Positions 45,141 to 57,639 of a stretch of DNA of 64,000 nucleotides are shown piece after piece. The first letter of the stretch is position 1; each line of letters starts with the position of its first letter. The notes beneath the pieces are model-generated. The model ran no database searches. It had not been told where the DNA came from and worked only from the letters and a program-made list of their open reading frames with translations. Source of the DNA: Metellina segmentata (Eukaryota > Arthropoda > Arachnida > Araneae > Tetragnathidae); contig OX375881.1 of the NCBI GenBank assembly GCA_947359465.1, positions 77,399,914 through 77,463,913 on the forward strand, read 5' to 3'. Position numbers and translations under genes: made by a program.

Positions 45141-46176
45141 TTTACCTATCTTTCTCAAAAATAATTACTTCATTTCTAATCTTAGTTAATTACTACATAT
45201 GATGATTTAAGATCGAATTCTACTTTGGCAATTGATTCATAATATTTGCAAAAGATTTATAGAAGTTTGTTTAAAAAAAAAATGCATAGGAATAATTACT
45301 GATTATTACGGTTAAAGAAACTCTTCAAGATTTCTGCAATGTTTGGTATTTGAAATCTCTAACCCAATAAGACCTTTTTCACGAAAAATACGAATATTTC
45401 GCAAAACGTGATGTTTTTAAATCGAAAAAACCAGAATGCTTTTTTCTTCTTCTACCAACTTAAACTTACGAAATATGCTAAGATTTTCAGCGTGAATGTA
45501 CTTAAAAAAATTCGAAGAAAATACAAAAAGTATATGCTCTTTCCTGGAAATTTCTTGTCAGGGCTAACTCAATTCGGGAGGTTACTTTTTCTTACTAAAT
45601 CTAATCGGCTTCCACTAAATCTTCTAACCCTGAAAGAAGTTAGCAACTTTTTATAAACTAGCGAACTGAACTGTTGGAGAATTTTTTATTCCGTAAGCGA
45701 AAGAATATTGGAGGCGAGAATTTTTTTGGTTCCGTAAACTGTTAATTAAGAATTCTTGACATATCAGAAGAGTAGTTTAATCGGCTTTTCTCTGATTAAA
45801 GAATTCTAATTTCCCTCTACTTAACTTTAACAGCTCAAGAATAAGGTGTCATGATTTAATAATATTAACATGATTGGCCTATTTCTTTCCTGAGTTAATT
45901 ACATTACCATCATGCGGTACTTTGCATGTAAAGGTAGTTATTAGTCTTTCTATTTAAGGTGTTTTTACAATGAAAATACCCAAGAAAGCATTTAGGTAAG
46001 GATTCTATGTGTTAGAATGAGAGGCATTTTCTGCCAAGTTAAATGCAGGTGTCGGTAGTGTTCCTGGGCGAAACGAAATTTTTGCAGGCAATCCAAGCGA
46101 GACTTATCTTGGTTTCTCTATTCACTATGATTTCAGTACGCCTCCAGTAGAAATTACAAGCAATAAAATCCTAATA
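45141..46176. other. AT-rich spacer, nothing recognised
   Basis: The frame at 45408-45656 (plus, 82 codons) has no recognised domain. Confidence 0.5.
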
Positions 46177-46485
46177 TAATGGTCAAGACAAGCAAATTAG
46201 CGACTGTAGGGTTGTGAGTTCGAAACTAGATATAACCAAAGACAATCCTACATGCGGGGTTTGGGGTACATTAAATCTCTCTTGACTTCAATTGTCGCCA
46301 CGTTAGTATGTTGTCCAAGTGTGGAGAGTAGTGTGCCAACTCAGACATTGACTTTTCCATATGATCGCGGTTTAAAATTACGAGGCGTTTTCTCCTTGGG
46401 GATTGTTCCTGGATAGTCGAACAGCCAATTCTGTAACTCCAGTGAAACGCAAATACAACTACCAACTAATGAATGTAATGGTCAA
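46177..46485 (+). repeat. tRNA-derived SINE, family A, with 10-bp target duplication
   Basis: Body 46187-46475. The 5' end lies inside the tRNA-like head, so the A box is incomplete while the B box 'gagttcgaaac' remains. The body and end ('gtaactccagtgaaacgcaa') are diverged from the other copies. 'taatggtcaa' occurs at 46177-46186 and 46476-46485. Confidence 0.85.
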
Positions 46486-48840
46486 AACTTAAAGCTGCTT
46501 GATCAATGTGCCTATTAGAATAGGCGCGAAACGTTGTCAATACGGTGGTACACTACATTTTAATGTAAATTACTTCATGTGACAGCATTTGGAAAGAGGT
46601 AGTAAAATTTTAGCAGACTATTTGATTTGTTTGTTTAAACTGAGAATGCTTCTGGTTGGTATTTGAACAGAGCGAAATTATTATTTTTATCACATTATGA
46701 TTGCTTAAAAAGTAAATTTAAAAGAAGCAGTCAGACATAAAAATATTCATGGAAAACGTTCTGTTTTATAATATTTAAATGTTATGTTTTTTTTTATAAA
46801 ATTAATATCTACCTACCTCGTACAGTGATCATGGTGTTTGTGCCCAACCCGACTGGTCCTGGTTTGCAAGGGAGTGGGTGTTGGTGATCGCCCCTGTTAG
46901 GAGTAATGATGGAATTGGAGAAACTTTACAACTCTAAACTGAATGTAAGATTGACTGAGATGAACAATGCATACTTGAATTTAATATTAATTTCTACATT
47001 CATTTGCAAATTATGTATATATACACGTATGTACAGTAAAATTATTATCATATTGAATGATAAGTGCAGCACACAAATCTAGTTTGAGTTCCAATGATCA
47101 TAAAAGCGCCAAGTCCATGAATACCTTTTCGACATATGGGTCGTATCGGTATTATTGAGCATCATGGTTAATGTTAGGTATGACGAGGGATCAAATACGT
47201 GCAGATAGGAAGTACAAGACAGTGGCCCCCTCACCGACTAATATCTGGCATTGGGTGCTTGAGTGCGGTTGATTCAGGGCAAGCTGTGATGACGAAGATT
47301 ATACGAAACCCGGAATAACTTTTGGAAGTTTCACTTCTGGTTATGTCGAAGTACTAGTCCTTTACCGGTCATTCCCTTTTTCAGATCTACCGCTACCTCG
47401 AAAAAGGTTTTTCAGGTTGTATTGTTTCTTGCTTTTTTCAAAGCATAATTTCTTACCAGAAACTATGCCCAAAACCACTGTTTAATTTGGTTTAGAGTTA
47501 AGACATTTTAACCATAATTTTCATGCCTTTTTCTTTCGCGTTAAGACTTTTTCAAAGTATAGCGATAAATAATTTTTTATGATTTCGGTTTCGATTTATG
47601 TTGTTTGTCGGAATACGTAATTAGCGATAAGACTTATTAAAAGCATAACTTTCTTGCTTTTTTCTTTAGCTTTAAGACATTTTGAATTTGTATCATTTCT
47701 GCTATTTTGTTGTATCTTGCTTTTTTTTTTTGGCTTTAAAAATTTTGAAAGTACAGTGATAGTTAATGTTTATCATTTATGCAACTTATTGTTTATTAAT
47801 GTTTAATTTGGGTTTTTTCGGAATCAGTTCGGTTGACTTTTTATAAAAGCATAATTTTGTCATTGGTAATGCGGGTACTGGCAGTCCCTTTTAAAATCAA
47901 ACTTCATACCCAATGCACTGCCAACAAGTTCACTTAATCCTTCATATCCAATCACTGGGGCATCTCAGCATATCCCAATTTATATCTATTCAGAATAATG
48001 TAAGACGTTATATTTTATATTGGTTGCTAATTTTATGCGTTGTCATTCACCTTTCTACTTGTCACGCTATGATGACAGGTAAGTGACTATGACTTACACA
48101 ATAATATTATTTTTTGATATGATCATTTGTAATTTACAAGTAATAAAGTAGTTGCATTACAATATGTAAACACACAATGCGTTACATACATATCATCGAA
48201 ATAAATTTATGAATGTACCCCACAGTTTCTCAAAATAGTTTGATGTTTTTAAGAAGATTTATTGCTCGCATGTTTTAAACTTAATAGTTCAGAAAAGTTT
48301 ATTTTTATTTTCAGAAAAGTCTAATTACTAGGTGAAGTGGTGTCCCGCTAAGCCAATATTCGTCATATTTTTTTAATTTAATTTAAAGCAATTTTTAAAG
48401 AATTGCTTTATATTTAATTCCTTTACTTTTGACATGTTTAGAAGTTTGTTTTATCTTTCATCTCATAGCAATGTTATTAATTAATCAGAATACTTTGCTA
48501 AGAAATTCTTGTCATAAGCTTTCTCTAACTACTAAATTCTTTAAATTTCGGAAACATCAAATTAGTTAATTTTGCTTCTTTTGAGATCTAAATGCTTCCA
48601 ATTAAAATAAACTAGAGCAAAGATTTTAAAACGTTTTAATCTTATAGCACTCAAAGTAATAATTAAAATTCTGAGGCTTCCAAAAAATTTATATGTTATA
48701 TATTTGCTTACATAACGAAATATTAGGCGTAATTTTGATTGAGTTACAAAAATAATACTAATTACCGATCATTTTTGCTAAAAAGGGCAATTTAAAACAT
48801 CTTTAAAAAAATTTATAATTGTGATGCTTTGTAAATAAAG
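46486..48840. other. AT-rich spacer with degenerate T-rich phrases
   Basis: 46810-47390 is less AT-rich ('caagggagtgggtgttggtg', 'cagtggccccctcaccgac') but unrecognised. 47390-47900 repeats 'cttgcttttttc', 'agctttaagacattttgaa' and 'aagcataa' loosely, perhaps a very old ~110-bp tandem repeat. No gene. Confidence 0.4.
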
Positions 48841-49045
48841 ATATAATGCTCAAAATTATTTTCAAGGGAATTACTTTAAATTATTTGTGAACTCGTTTGT
48901 CAAAAGCTTCAAATTAAACTTTAAATGAAATCTGTTTCATAACATTATTTTCACGAGAATTACTTTAAATTATTTGTTAAGTCGTTTGCCTAAAGCTCAA
49001 AATTAAACCGTTGGTATGAAATCAATCTCTTAACATTTAAGCCTT
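48841..49045 (+). repeat. Tandem duplication, about 105-bp unit, two copies
   Basis: 'attattttca(a/c)g(g/a)gaattactttaaa' plus 'ttatttgt', 'aa(c/g)tcgtttg', 'aaagct', and 'aaattaaa' recur at about 48856 and 48964. Two moderately diverged copies. Confidence 0.85.
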
Positions 49046-50689
49046 GTCACACTGGTTAAAAATTGCTGGAGTAGATGTAAAGATTGAAGATTGACTGGAG
49101 AGATTGAAAAACCTCTTCATTATATTATCCAATCATGTACAAAAAGATTAATGTAAATTCATAAAATTGATTTCACTCATAGTACTCAATTCACAATTGA
49201 AGGGTTTGCTGCAAAAAAAGGAGGTAGATACAACCTGTGGGGGTGTTTGGAGTTGCATGTACTACCTTGTGGTAAAAAAAAACTTTTTCGCCTGGTGACA
49301 GAAAGATGTAGCTCCAATCGTTAGTTAAGAACAATTAATAAAATTTAGCAAAAATAATATTTTCACACAACTTAGAGAATTTTTAACTGTCAAACGTGTT
49401 TTACGGTTTTCCAAAAATTTGAGCTACCTCCATCTTAAAGCAAACCATTCAATTGCTGAACAAAATTTCTACATTCTGTCACATTTCTTAGAAAGCAACG
49501 GTGGACCTCCAGGTCCCCAATTAACACTGGCATCGTTTCACGTATCTAACACATCCGATATCGCATTTAGCTGCTTCTCCACCTCAATCAGTTACACTAA
49601 GAGACACACCAAATAACCAGCAGGAAGCACTGAGATAAATAACATATCCGCTTGGCGGATTCCTCCCAGCTTAGAGAACTTTAGCTCATCAAGACCCCCG
49701 TATTCTTGAGCAATTCATTTGGAATTCCGGAATCGTTCTGGTTCGCACGCAACAAATCGAAATTGCTTCCAATTTGTTCGCTATTCCTTTTTCTATTTTT
49801 TTTGTGTTCCTTTTGTCATCTTTTTGTATTTACTTCCCTCTTTTCTCCGACGGCGTCTCCTTTCTTTACCTCATGGCTACATCATCCTTTTATCAGCGAG
49901 GGTTGTTATTTTTATGCCATTCGCGCTTCTCGCACTTTCCTGTCTCTAGAGGTAAAGGTGTTACACCTGAGCATTTTTGGCATGCTCCACCTGCTATCAG
50001 CTCGGCCTGGAGGGGGAAGTTGGAATTTTTAGAATTCGTAGTAGCTGCAGTAAGTCGGAAGGAATCGGAAAAGGTCGATCTACAATATTTGACTCGAATT
50101 TACAAAGGAGAATGGAAACGTAGAGCAATTTATGAAACTCTATTTGTGATGAATGAAAGGTGCGGTGGAATCGATAGATAACGAATTCGATAGCGATTAA
50201 TTCGGGAGTGGTGGAAAAAAAGTCGATCCACATTCTTTGAATGGAATTTACAAGATGAAATAAATTATTTTATGAATTCTATTTCGTTAAATTCGATTAA
50301 ATTTTCTTGTGACGAGATACATCGTCAACATACGTCGTACATACAACCAACAGGGGAATTTATATATATATCTAAAAGGAAACCTAATCACGAAATGAAA
50401 GTCCAAAGGCTGAAGATTCAAATGATTATTATCCACTTATCAATATATCCACTCATATTATATGGTCCGTTAATGTATCTTATCAAGATATCACATAAAA
50501 TCCTTGGTACATCCTTGGATAACATTTATTTTTCTGTAACTTGCATTTGTTCTATATAAATTAATTGTATCGTGACGATCCAGTTGTGTTAAGTACCCTG
50601 AGGACCTTACGGGATCAACAAACAAATATCCTCTCTACCACCCTAAAGTGAATCCCTATACTCTCTTGGTAGGATGGGAGATCAGGGTT
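49046..50689. other. Unique-looking sequence; no gene called
   Basis: 49480-50180 is less AT-rich and free of the repeats seen elsewhere. Three overlapping frames of 76-135 codons (49706-50181) are open in different phases; none shows a domain. The longest (49774-50181) is rich in Phe/Ser/Leu from T-rich DNA. It could be host unique DNA, but there is no coding evidence. Confidence 0.35.
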
Positions 50690-50836
50690 TTAAAAATGAA
50701 CCTAGATACTAAAAGAAGGTTTTGTTGAAACAGAAGAAATAAATGAACCCAGAAGAAGTTAAAGGAATCAAACCTGCTCCTCCTACAACACAGGTTGCTA
50801 GAGCAGTAGGCAAGCCGACTGAGCCATTGCCAAAGT
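50690..50836 (-). repeat. tRNA-derived SINE, family B, 3'-shortened copy
   Basis: Carries the complement of the family-B head: 'gactgagccattgcc' (A box) and 'ggaatcaaacctgctcctcc' (B box region). It also has the conserved 'cagaagaaataaatgaaccc' seen as 'cagaagacataaatacaccc' in the copy at 43850. The distal body is missing or unrecognisable. Confidence 0.75.
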
Positions 50837-52980
50837 GGACTCTGAAGTGTGTAATGTGGTATCACGGGTTCTCTCGTAGAATGGCAAATCAGCTTCGGAA
50901 GTCCTGGTTAAAGTGCCTCTTTCAAGTCGAGACCATTTCTGAGAAGGAGTATCAGTAATTGATCTATTCGTTTTAGCACAATGATTACTTTTTAAGATAA
51001 TACTCTTCCTTTCCAGGCCCAGATAATCTGATGTATGCCTGTTGGGGACGGGTAGCTTAACAATGGAATTACAAGATTTATAGGGTGATAATTATCAAAG
51101 ATAGCTGAAGCAGGACCACCGCCGGTATCATGATACTAGTGCCCGAGAGCCTAGTGAACCGGTATATGTGAAAAAGTTTTTGGAAAGTAATGAGCAATCA
51201 GTCACAGAATTCACATTGCCATTATTGCATAGATATATATTTCTACCTACCACACCAGGACGTTCAATTTAAAGACGTAATTTTTAACATCATGAAAACC
51301 TTGATGGAAATAGAAAAGAGAAATAATCTAAAGCTTTTATTTATTTTCCTATTTTACATCAACTGAATGAAAATATGCAACTGAGCAAAGCAGTTAGATA
51401 TTTATTTCTTTTTTTAAGGAAAACCAATCTTTTGAAACTTTCGACTTTTTTCGCGTAACGGAAAAAGCCGTTCTCGTGTCACGTTTGACATTCGTGCCAA
51501 GGGGACCCAACGCTTGCATTAGGAGTTCTAATGGTGCACATAATATTGCAACATGCATTTGAATAAAACTTCTGAAGCATAGTTTTTAATGCGAATTTGG
51601 TGTCTGAACACACACACACACATTAAGTGTATATATATTCTCTTATAGGTGACTTGCTGAAAGAGGTTTTGGAATGTTATTGTAGTTGGAAGTACAAATG
51701 GCATAACCCCCACTGCTATTTATGCACTAAATATTTACTCCATTCAAAATGTTATTACTTCCCTGTGTAGCTTCACCAAAATCCAAATATGCTGTTTGTG
51801 TAAAAAAATATCAAGAGATGAACAAAATCATTGACTCCTAGGGTTAAAAATATCATGTACTCATAGAATATAAACATTTTTATCACGAACCTCTCTCGAC
51901 AAACTCATGCGTTCTGGATAAAATGTGAAGTACCATAAAACAGTTGTAAAATCGATGTAGATTATCCTTGAGAATCATTGTTAAGCTAAACATCATGGTT
52001 TTTAGATCTGAGAGCTGATAAAAAGTTGTACTTTGTCTATTTGAACTCACGCGTATTGCTGTAAAGTTCGTCTATATTCACTTATCTGTACGCACTAGCT
52101 TTCACAAACCTTAAATCCTTTTTTGTCTAAAGTCTTAGTTTTCCCGTAGATTGATTTCTATTTATGTTTCTTATAATTTAAATCTCTCGCACTCAAATAG
52201 CATATTTTGACACAGTAAACCCTCAGTACTAGATTCTTCAAAACGAAGGAATCAATAGATATATTCAACACTCTTTCTTGCAAATCTCTAGCTCTATCTC
52301 AGAAAGCTTGCTTTCATCTAAAATTGCGCAGGAAAAGCAGTTTTCGAATCAAAGAGAAGTTTTCAAACATAGTGAAATAAGTTTGAAAATATCAGCTTTG
52401 AAGGCTTGGAATGTTTAGAAAAAACATCAGAGAGACAGGTGTTGGCAAATAAAAACGATCTTCAATTGCTTATTCGTGAACTTTTTCGTGCTCTATATAA
52501 AGAATGAGTAAATATGCACTTAATCAAATATAAAGTAGTATGCCGTTCGTAATACGATTTTTCCTACCTATGTCAGGCGGTGATTCCAAAAATGTGATCC
52601 GAGGATAGTATGGAATATTTTCTATCCAAATTATAGAATATCCAAGAAAAATATTCCACTGTCTCCAATTCTTTTACGATGTAAAATATGAATTTTAGAA
52701 TCTAAAACAATTAGTAGGAGATTCCAGTGTTTACGGTTGGTGGAAATGAAATTTAAGTTGAGAGTGCTTTGATATTGGAATTATCACATATTAAGCAACA
52801 CATTTCTCAACTAACTGCTAAAGAGCAATATTATTTACATTGAGATAAAATTATCTATATTGATGTTTGTATCATAATTTTAATGCATTTCAATCAATAA
52901 ATAAGAGTTTGCATAATAATAATAATAAGTTATTTTATTTGTTTTTCTCTATGTTTCAGAGATTTAACTGTTTCGTCTGT
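50837..52980. other. AT-rich spacer, nothing recognised
   Basis: Includes a (CA)n run at 51609-51623 and the (TAA)n run near 52914-52928. No gene or other repeat was recognised. Confidence 0.5.
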
Positions 52981-52985
52981 AATCA

Positions 52986-53178
52986 TAAACTCTCAAAGTG
53001 GTTTTGACTAGATATCCTATCCATCAAGATTTAATTAACTTTGATAGTGTGTGAGAAGATACCTTCTCATCAAGATATTGCCATTTTTGTATGATGGAGA
53101 GATCAAGATCTGCTCAGTTTTCTACTAATGACCACCAGGATAACCACCGGGACAGAGACAACCGCCAGGAGGATAAAA
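52986..53178. mobile_element. piggyBac-like MITE (TTAA family), copy 3
   Basis: The left end 'aactctcaaagtggttttga' and right end (read inverted 'tcctcctggcggttgtc') correspond to the ends of the copy at 3624. The internal 'gatcaagatctgctcagttt' matches 'catcaagatttagtcagttt' there. Flanking tetramers are degraded TTAA (left 'ataa', right 'ataa'). A second 'accaccaggataaccaccgg' near the right end looks like a local duplication. Confidence 0.5.
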
Positions 53179-53585
53179 GTGATGTTTTAATGTTTTTTAA
53201 TCTATTTAGCATGCATCTAAATATTCTGCTACCAATATTGAGGCATAAAATAATAATCACTATGGTCCAAAACAGGTCCCATGTAAACAATTTAGTTTTA
53301 TAATCTAAATAGGTCCATGAGAACCTTTGATTGTCTATAGAGTCCATGGATTGAATAGTTTGATACCAATTATTTTATGGAATAAGTGTAAGATCTATTA
53401 AAAAGATTTATATATAACAAATAGTATTGAATGAGATTCACATTCTTTCGTTTCCATTCATGTGGTCAGGATTAATCAATTGGTTCTCTCTTGTTTAAGT
53501 CCTCTTTGGATAGAAGATAATTCATCTGCACAATGTGTGAAACGAGTCGATATTAGACTATCTAGGGCAGTCAATACTCATTACA
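53179..53585. other. Spacer, nothing recognised
   Basis: No feature was identified. Confidence 0.5.
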
Positions 53586-54017
53586 AGAAAATGAACGTAA
53601 TTACAAATCCTAAGTAACACAACAAAGTCCTTCAATAAGCTTGGTACCTTTCTGATATAGAAAATGTTATACTAGAGCGTTATCAAATGAATGAGAAGTA
53701 TGGTACTACATGATTAAAAGACTATCTAATGTAATTAGAAATCTTAAGTAACACAACTAAAAATCCTACAACAAGCTTGATACATTTCTGCAAAATAAAG
53801 TTTTATACTTGAGCGTTATCAAATGAATGAGAAGTATGGTACTATATGACCAAAACACTATCTAACGTAGTTAGCGTAATTATAAATCCTAAGTAACACA
53901 ACTCAGTCCTACAACATGCTTGATACATTTCTGCTACAGAGAGTTTTATACTTGAGCCTTATCAAATGAATGAGAAGTATGGTACTTCATGAGGCAAAAA
54001 GACTATCTCAGGAAGTT
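53586..54017 (+). repeat. Tandem array, about 140-bp unit, three copies
   Basis: Units contain 'aatta(c/g/t)aaatc(c/t)taagtaacac' at 53598, 53740 and 53878, then 'aagcttg(a/g)tac', 'gttata/tttatactagagc' and the well-kept 'ttatcaaatgaatgagaagt' with 'atggtact'. The 3' half of the unit is better preserved than the 5' half. Confidence 0.92.
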
Positions 54018-54589
54018 TCATTCAAATGTGTTTAATTTAATTGAGGTTTCTGCTGTTCCATTCATGTGGTGTTTGATTTAGTTTGTTGTCATTTTATTTT
54101 GTATCATAATTATGTAGTGTTGATTTGTATGGTTTAAAAATGACTGCAAATAAAGATAATTGTTCTCCAGAATTATTTGTTACATAAAATGTGCTTTCAT
54201 AAGCATTTCATGATCTAATAGACCGCATTGTAGTACAAATGAGTTTATTTGAGTAAAAAATTATTTTCCGTCTTTTCATTTTGAAAATGCCAACATAAGA
54301 AAGCATTAATTTAGAAAGAGCATCTATTTTTCCTTCCACTGTCTCAATTTTTTATATGCAATACAACAGCCTTAAATTAATGATGCCAGTCTTTTCTCCT
54401 TTTGTAACATTCGATTTCAGTCCTTCTGAATGTTCATTACTTGAATTTGTAGATAAGGGTTCAGTATAAAAATATAATTATGGCTTCAATTTTTGATTTT
54501 TTTTTAAATTTACGAATTAGTTTCTTTTTATAAGATATGATTAACAATCCTGAAAACAGAAATTAGAATTCTGTAGGTGGATAGTTCAC
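54018..54589. other. AT-rich spacer, nothing recognised
   Basis: No feature was identified. Confidence 0.5.
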
Positions 54590-54900
54590 TTTACTTCACA
54601 TTGAAATAACACAAAGGGATATTGGTGACTGTCTGGGATCTATTCCGAAGGGAAAGATCCGCGAACAACACAACCTAACTTTGAATCGTGGTCAGATGAT
54701 GAGGTCAACACCTGAGCTGGCATTCTACTCTCCAAATTTCCCTACCACGTGAACCTGAGGATATTTGAGATCTACACACATTTAACTTGCACCTGCCTCT
54801 ACGAATATGATGGTCTTTGGTTGGATCGAGTTTCAAATTCACAAACCTCCTGTTGAAAATTCCTTACATTAAAACAGAGCTACAGAGACCCCCACAGTAC
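54590..54900 (-). repeat. tRNA-derived SINE, family A
   Basis: Full-length but diverged: 'tctgggatctattccgaagg', 'gtcagatgatgaggtcaaca', 'gatggtctttggttggatcg' and the damaged head 'aaaacagagctacagagacc'. The B box is disrupted ('gatcgagtttcaaatt'). Confidence 0.85.
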
Positions 54901-55317
54901 TGTTGTAAAACAGCATGTTTAAATTGAATTCCTGTTAAAATTTGGAGGAATTTTTTAACGTTTTCTATCAATAATTATTTTAAAATAGTCCTAATCGAAA
55001 ACCACAAAAATTTCTCCTGCTATATAATATACTAATTGTTCATTGAGGAATAGTAATATATACCATAACGTTTCCTACCTCATGAAATGTTTTTATTTTC
55101 ACAAAACTGTTCTGTTCATCTGATGTTGATATTCGTGAAATATTTTGACGCCTTTATGATAATTTGCCAGATATTTTCCTCATTAATTTAGCTAATCTTC
55201 AGCTGGAGATATGGATAGGTGTTCTAACCAGTAAGTATCTTAAAAATTATATTGAAAAATTATTTCATATTTAGTTACATTTTTGGGATTTTGGAAATGC
55301 TTCGGTGGTGACACCCC
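54901..55317. other. AT-rich spacer, nothing recognised
   Basis: No feature was identified. Confidence 0.5.
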
Positions 55318-55565
55318 AAAGGTCTTCTGATTGAGGAGGCTCAGTGGGTTTGACCGCTGAGCTAACAACATGCAAAGTGTAGGCGACGCAGTTTCGATTC
55401 ATTTAACGTACCATGTGTGGATTTTTATCTTCAGTAGGAATAAAACCATCATTTTGAGTGGTTCATTAGCTAATGTTGTATATCTTGTGTTTGGAGGAGT
55501 TTGTCCAAATATGGTCTTTGGCGCCTTAAAACTCAGCCATCCAACCTGTTTCACAAACCTTGAGA
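55318..55565 (+). repeat. tRNA-derived SINE, family B
   Basis: Head 'gaggctcagtgggtttgacc' (A box), 'gcagtttcgattcat' (B box, mutated), body 'gtatatcttgtgtttgg', end 'cgccttaaaactcagccatc' before 'caacc'. Diverged relative to the copy at 36039. Confidence 0.75.
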
Positions 55566-55602
55566 ATGATGTCAGAACTCGATCGTAAATATTTGTGATG
55601 TA

Positions 55603-56899
55603 CAGGGTGGATCAGGGTAATTTGCTGATTTGGGAATGAAATAAAAAAATACTGAACACTTAGAAACTTACATTTTTATTTTTCTCATATTGGAAAACAA
55701 TGGAAGTTTCTAATTACATGGTTTTAAACAGTGTATCTGACAAATGTCTACCTTCACAATCCACACACTGCTGGAGGCGTTTTCTGAAATTCTCTTGCAC
55801 TCTTTCAAGCATGTCTTCTGGTATTCTTGCAATTTCAGCCTCAATATTGTTATGTTGGTCTTCCAGGGTTTTGGGACGGTTGCAATACACCTTCGACTTC
55901 AGGTAACCCCAAAGAAAAAAAACCGCATGGGGCTATATCCGGTGAGCGTGCAGGCCAGTTGAGATCCCCCATCCGAGACATAAGCCTTCCAGGAAACATT
56001 TGCCTCAAAAAATTCATGGTAATGCCCATTGTGTGTGCAGTGGTACCGTCTTGTTGGAACCAGGTATCATGTAATTGCATTGCCTCGAAAGCCGGCTGGA
56101 AAAACTCTTGCAGTATAGTTAAGTAACGATCCACATTCACAGTTACAGCACGACGATTTTCCTGGAAAAAATAAGGGCCAATGATGCCTACTAGTGATGC
56201 GGTCTGAGTGCAGGGGTCTCTGATGAATTTCCCTGGGGTTCGTTTCTCTCCAGTACCGCATATTCTGTTTATTTACACAACCACTGAGGTGAAAATGTAC
56301 CTCATCAGAAACGAACACATTTGCGTCACGGGGTATGGTTGCAAGTAAATCTTCACAAGATGTTCTTCGTGTTACATAATCCCGTACTGACAGTTGCTGG
56401 ACCATGCACATTTTATACGGATGAAAATTCAGTTCATTATGAAGAATCCGGTGGAGAGAACGTCTTGAAATTCCAAGAGCAAGTGCTTGTTTCCGAGCTG
56501 AGCGTTTCGAAGATTGCAGTACTGCTTCTCGAACTCGTTCGACATTTTGTGATGTTGTAACACTTCTCTAAGGTCCTCTTCGTACAGATGACACACCCCC
56601 TGTTGTTCTTAATGCATTTACCCACTTTACAATTTATTGCCGTCGAGAAACACGTCCGCGTGGGGGAACTGCAAATCGCAAACGAAAAGCACGCTGCAAT
56701 GCAGTGATTGAGTGTGAATTCGAGAAATACACTTCAACACAAAAGGTCCTCACGTGTCCACTGTATTATGGCAACTGGACACCAGATGAATACAAACGTC
56801 CGTCGGTCACTATAAACCACGTCCACTCTTCCCTCTCTTTAAACAACAGCTCCGCCACAGCGTGAATTCTAAAAAAGCCATTTACCGCGCTCTACCTTG
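55603..56899 (-). mobile_element. Tc1/mariner-type element (1297 bp), inactive
   Basis: Left end 'cagggtggatcagggtaatt', right end read inverted 'caaggtagagcgcggtaaat', both followed by 'TGC/GGC'. TA flanks lie at 55601-55602 and 56900-56901. The single gene is on the minus strand. The protein belongs to a Tc1/mariner lineage of arthropods whose third catalytic residue is Asp rather than Glu. Confidence 0.88.
55830..56670 (-). pseudogene. Tc1/mariner-type transposase, frameshifted, third catalytic D replaced by G
   Basis: The N-terminal part reads TTGGVSSVRR, ...VERVREAVLQSSKRSARKQA and GISRRSLHRILH, a helix-turn-helix typical of this lineage. Catalytic block 1 is DANVFVSDEVHFHLSGCVN (Asp kept) followed by QNMRYWRETNP. 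After a frameshift near 56180, block 2 is TWFQQDGTTAHT (Asp kept). Block 3 is WPARSPDIAPCGFFSLG, where related proteins read 'RSPDL.PCDFFLWG', so the catalytic Asp is Gly. The 5' part also has shifts or stops. Open pieces lie at 56411-56067 and 56140-55850. Confidence 0.87.
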
Positions 56900-56901
56900 T
56901 A

Positions 56902-57639
56902 TATCGACCTAAAGTTTTTAATTTGTTGAATTTCATCGTATTTACACTTTCCTGCTTATTTGCTTCAATTAAGATAAACCTTTTTTCTTTACCAAAGTCA
57001 AACATTAAATAATCCTAGAATGCATTTAATTTTAGATTTCCCAAACAATCTGATTCTTTCATTTTAACTGTATATGTTAAATTAAGTCACGAGACAGTTT
57101 GCAATATCAAACCTAGCATAATAACATTATCAGGAATAGTTAAAAAATAATATAAAAAGGGTAGTTGATCCCAATAGGTCTTTCAACCTTCTTTTTTTAT
57201 TTCAGTTTTTATTTTCTAGTTCTTGGACAGTAATTTAATATCATGCTTCATGAAGTAAATACTGAACTCAGGGTTATTGAAAATACAGCTGCATAATTGC
57301 GACCTTGTAACACCAGTAGTTATGGCTGCAGATGTAATTGCATTTGCGACGGTTGCAAATTATGATATACGAGAGAAATAATGAGATATTTTTATATTTT
57401 CCATGCAGTGATTTGTACATAAGCTAAATTACAAGGATTCTTCTGTATCGTTTCAACGTCAGACCAAAGCATTTATAGTGGTTTAATTTGCAAAAAAAGG
57501 CAACTTTTGTCGGCTGTAAAGAGGCTTAGAGGTAATACCGTATCTCTCTGAAGATTACAACATGATTATACCATCCAGCTTCCACTTCGCTTCATCTCAA
57601 ATCGAAATCCTAGAAAGCTTTATTTCTTCTGCACCAAAC
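56902..57639. other. AT-rich spacer, nothing recognised
   Basis: No feature was identified. Confidence 0.5.

Noticed and set aside
49706..50181. Three overlapping plus-strand frames as a coding region
   Set aside because: Open in several phases because of T/C-rich sequence; no domain or homology recognised.
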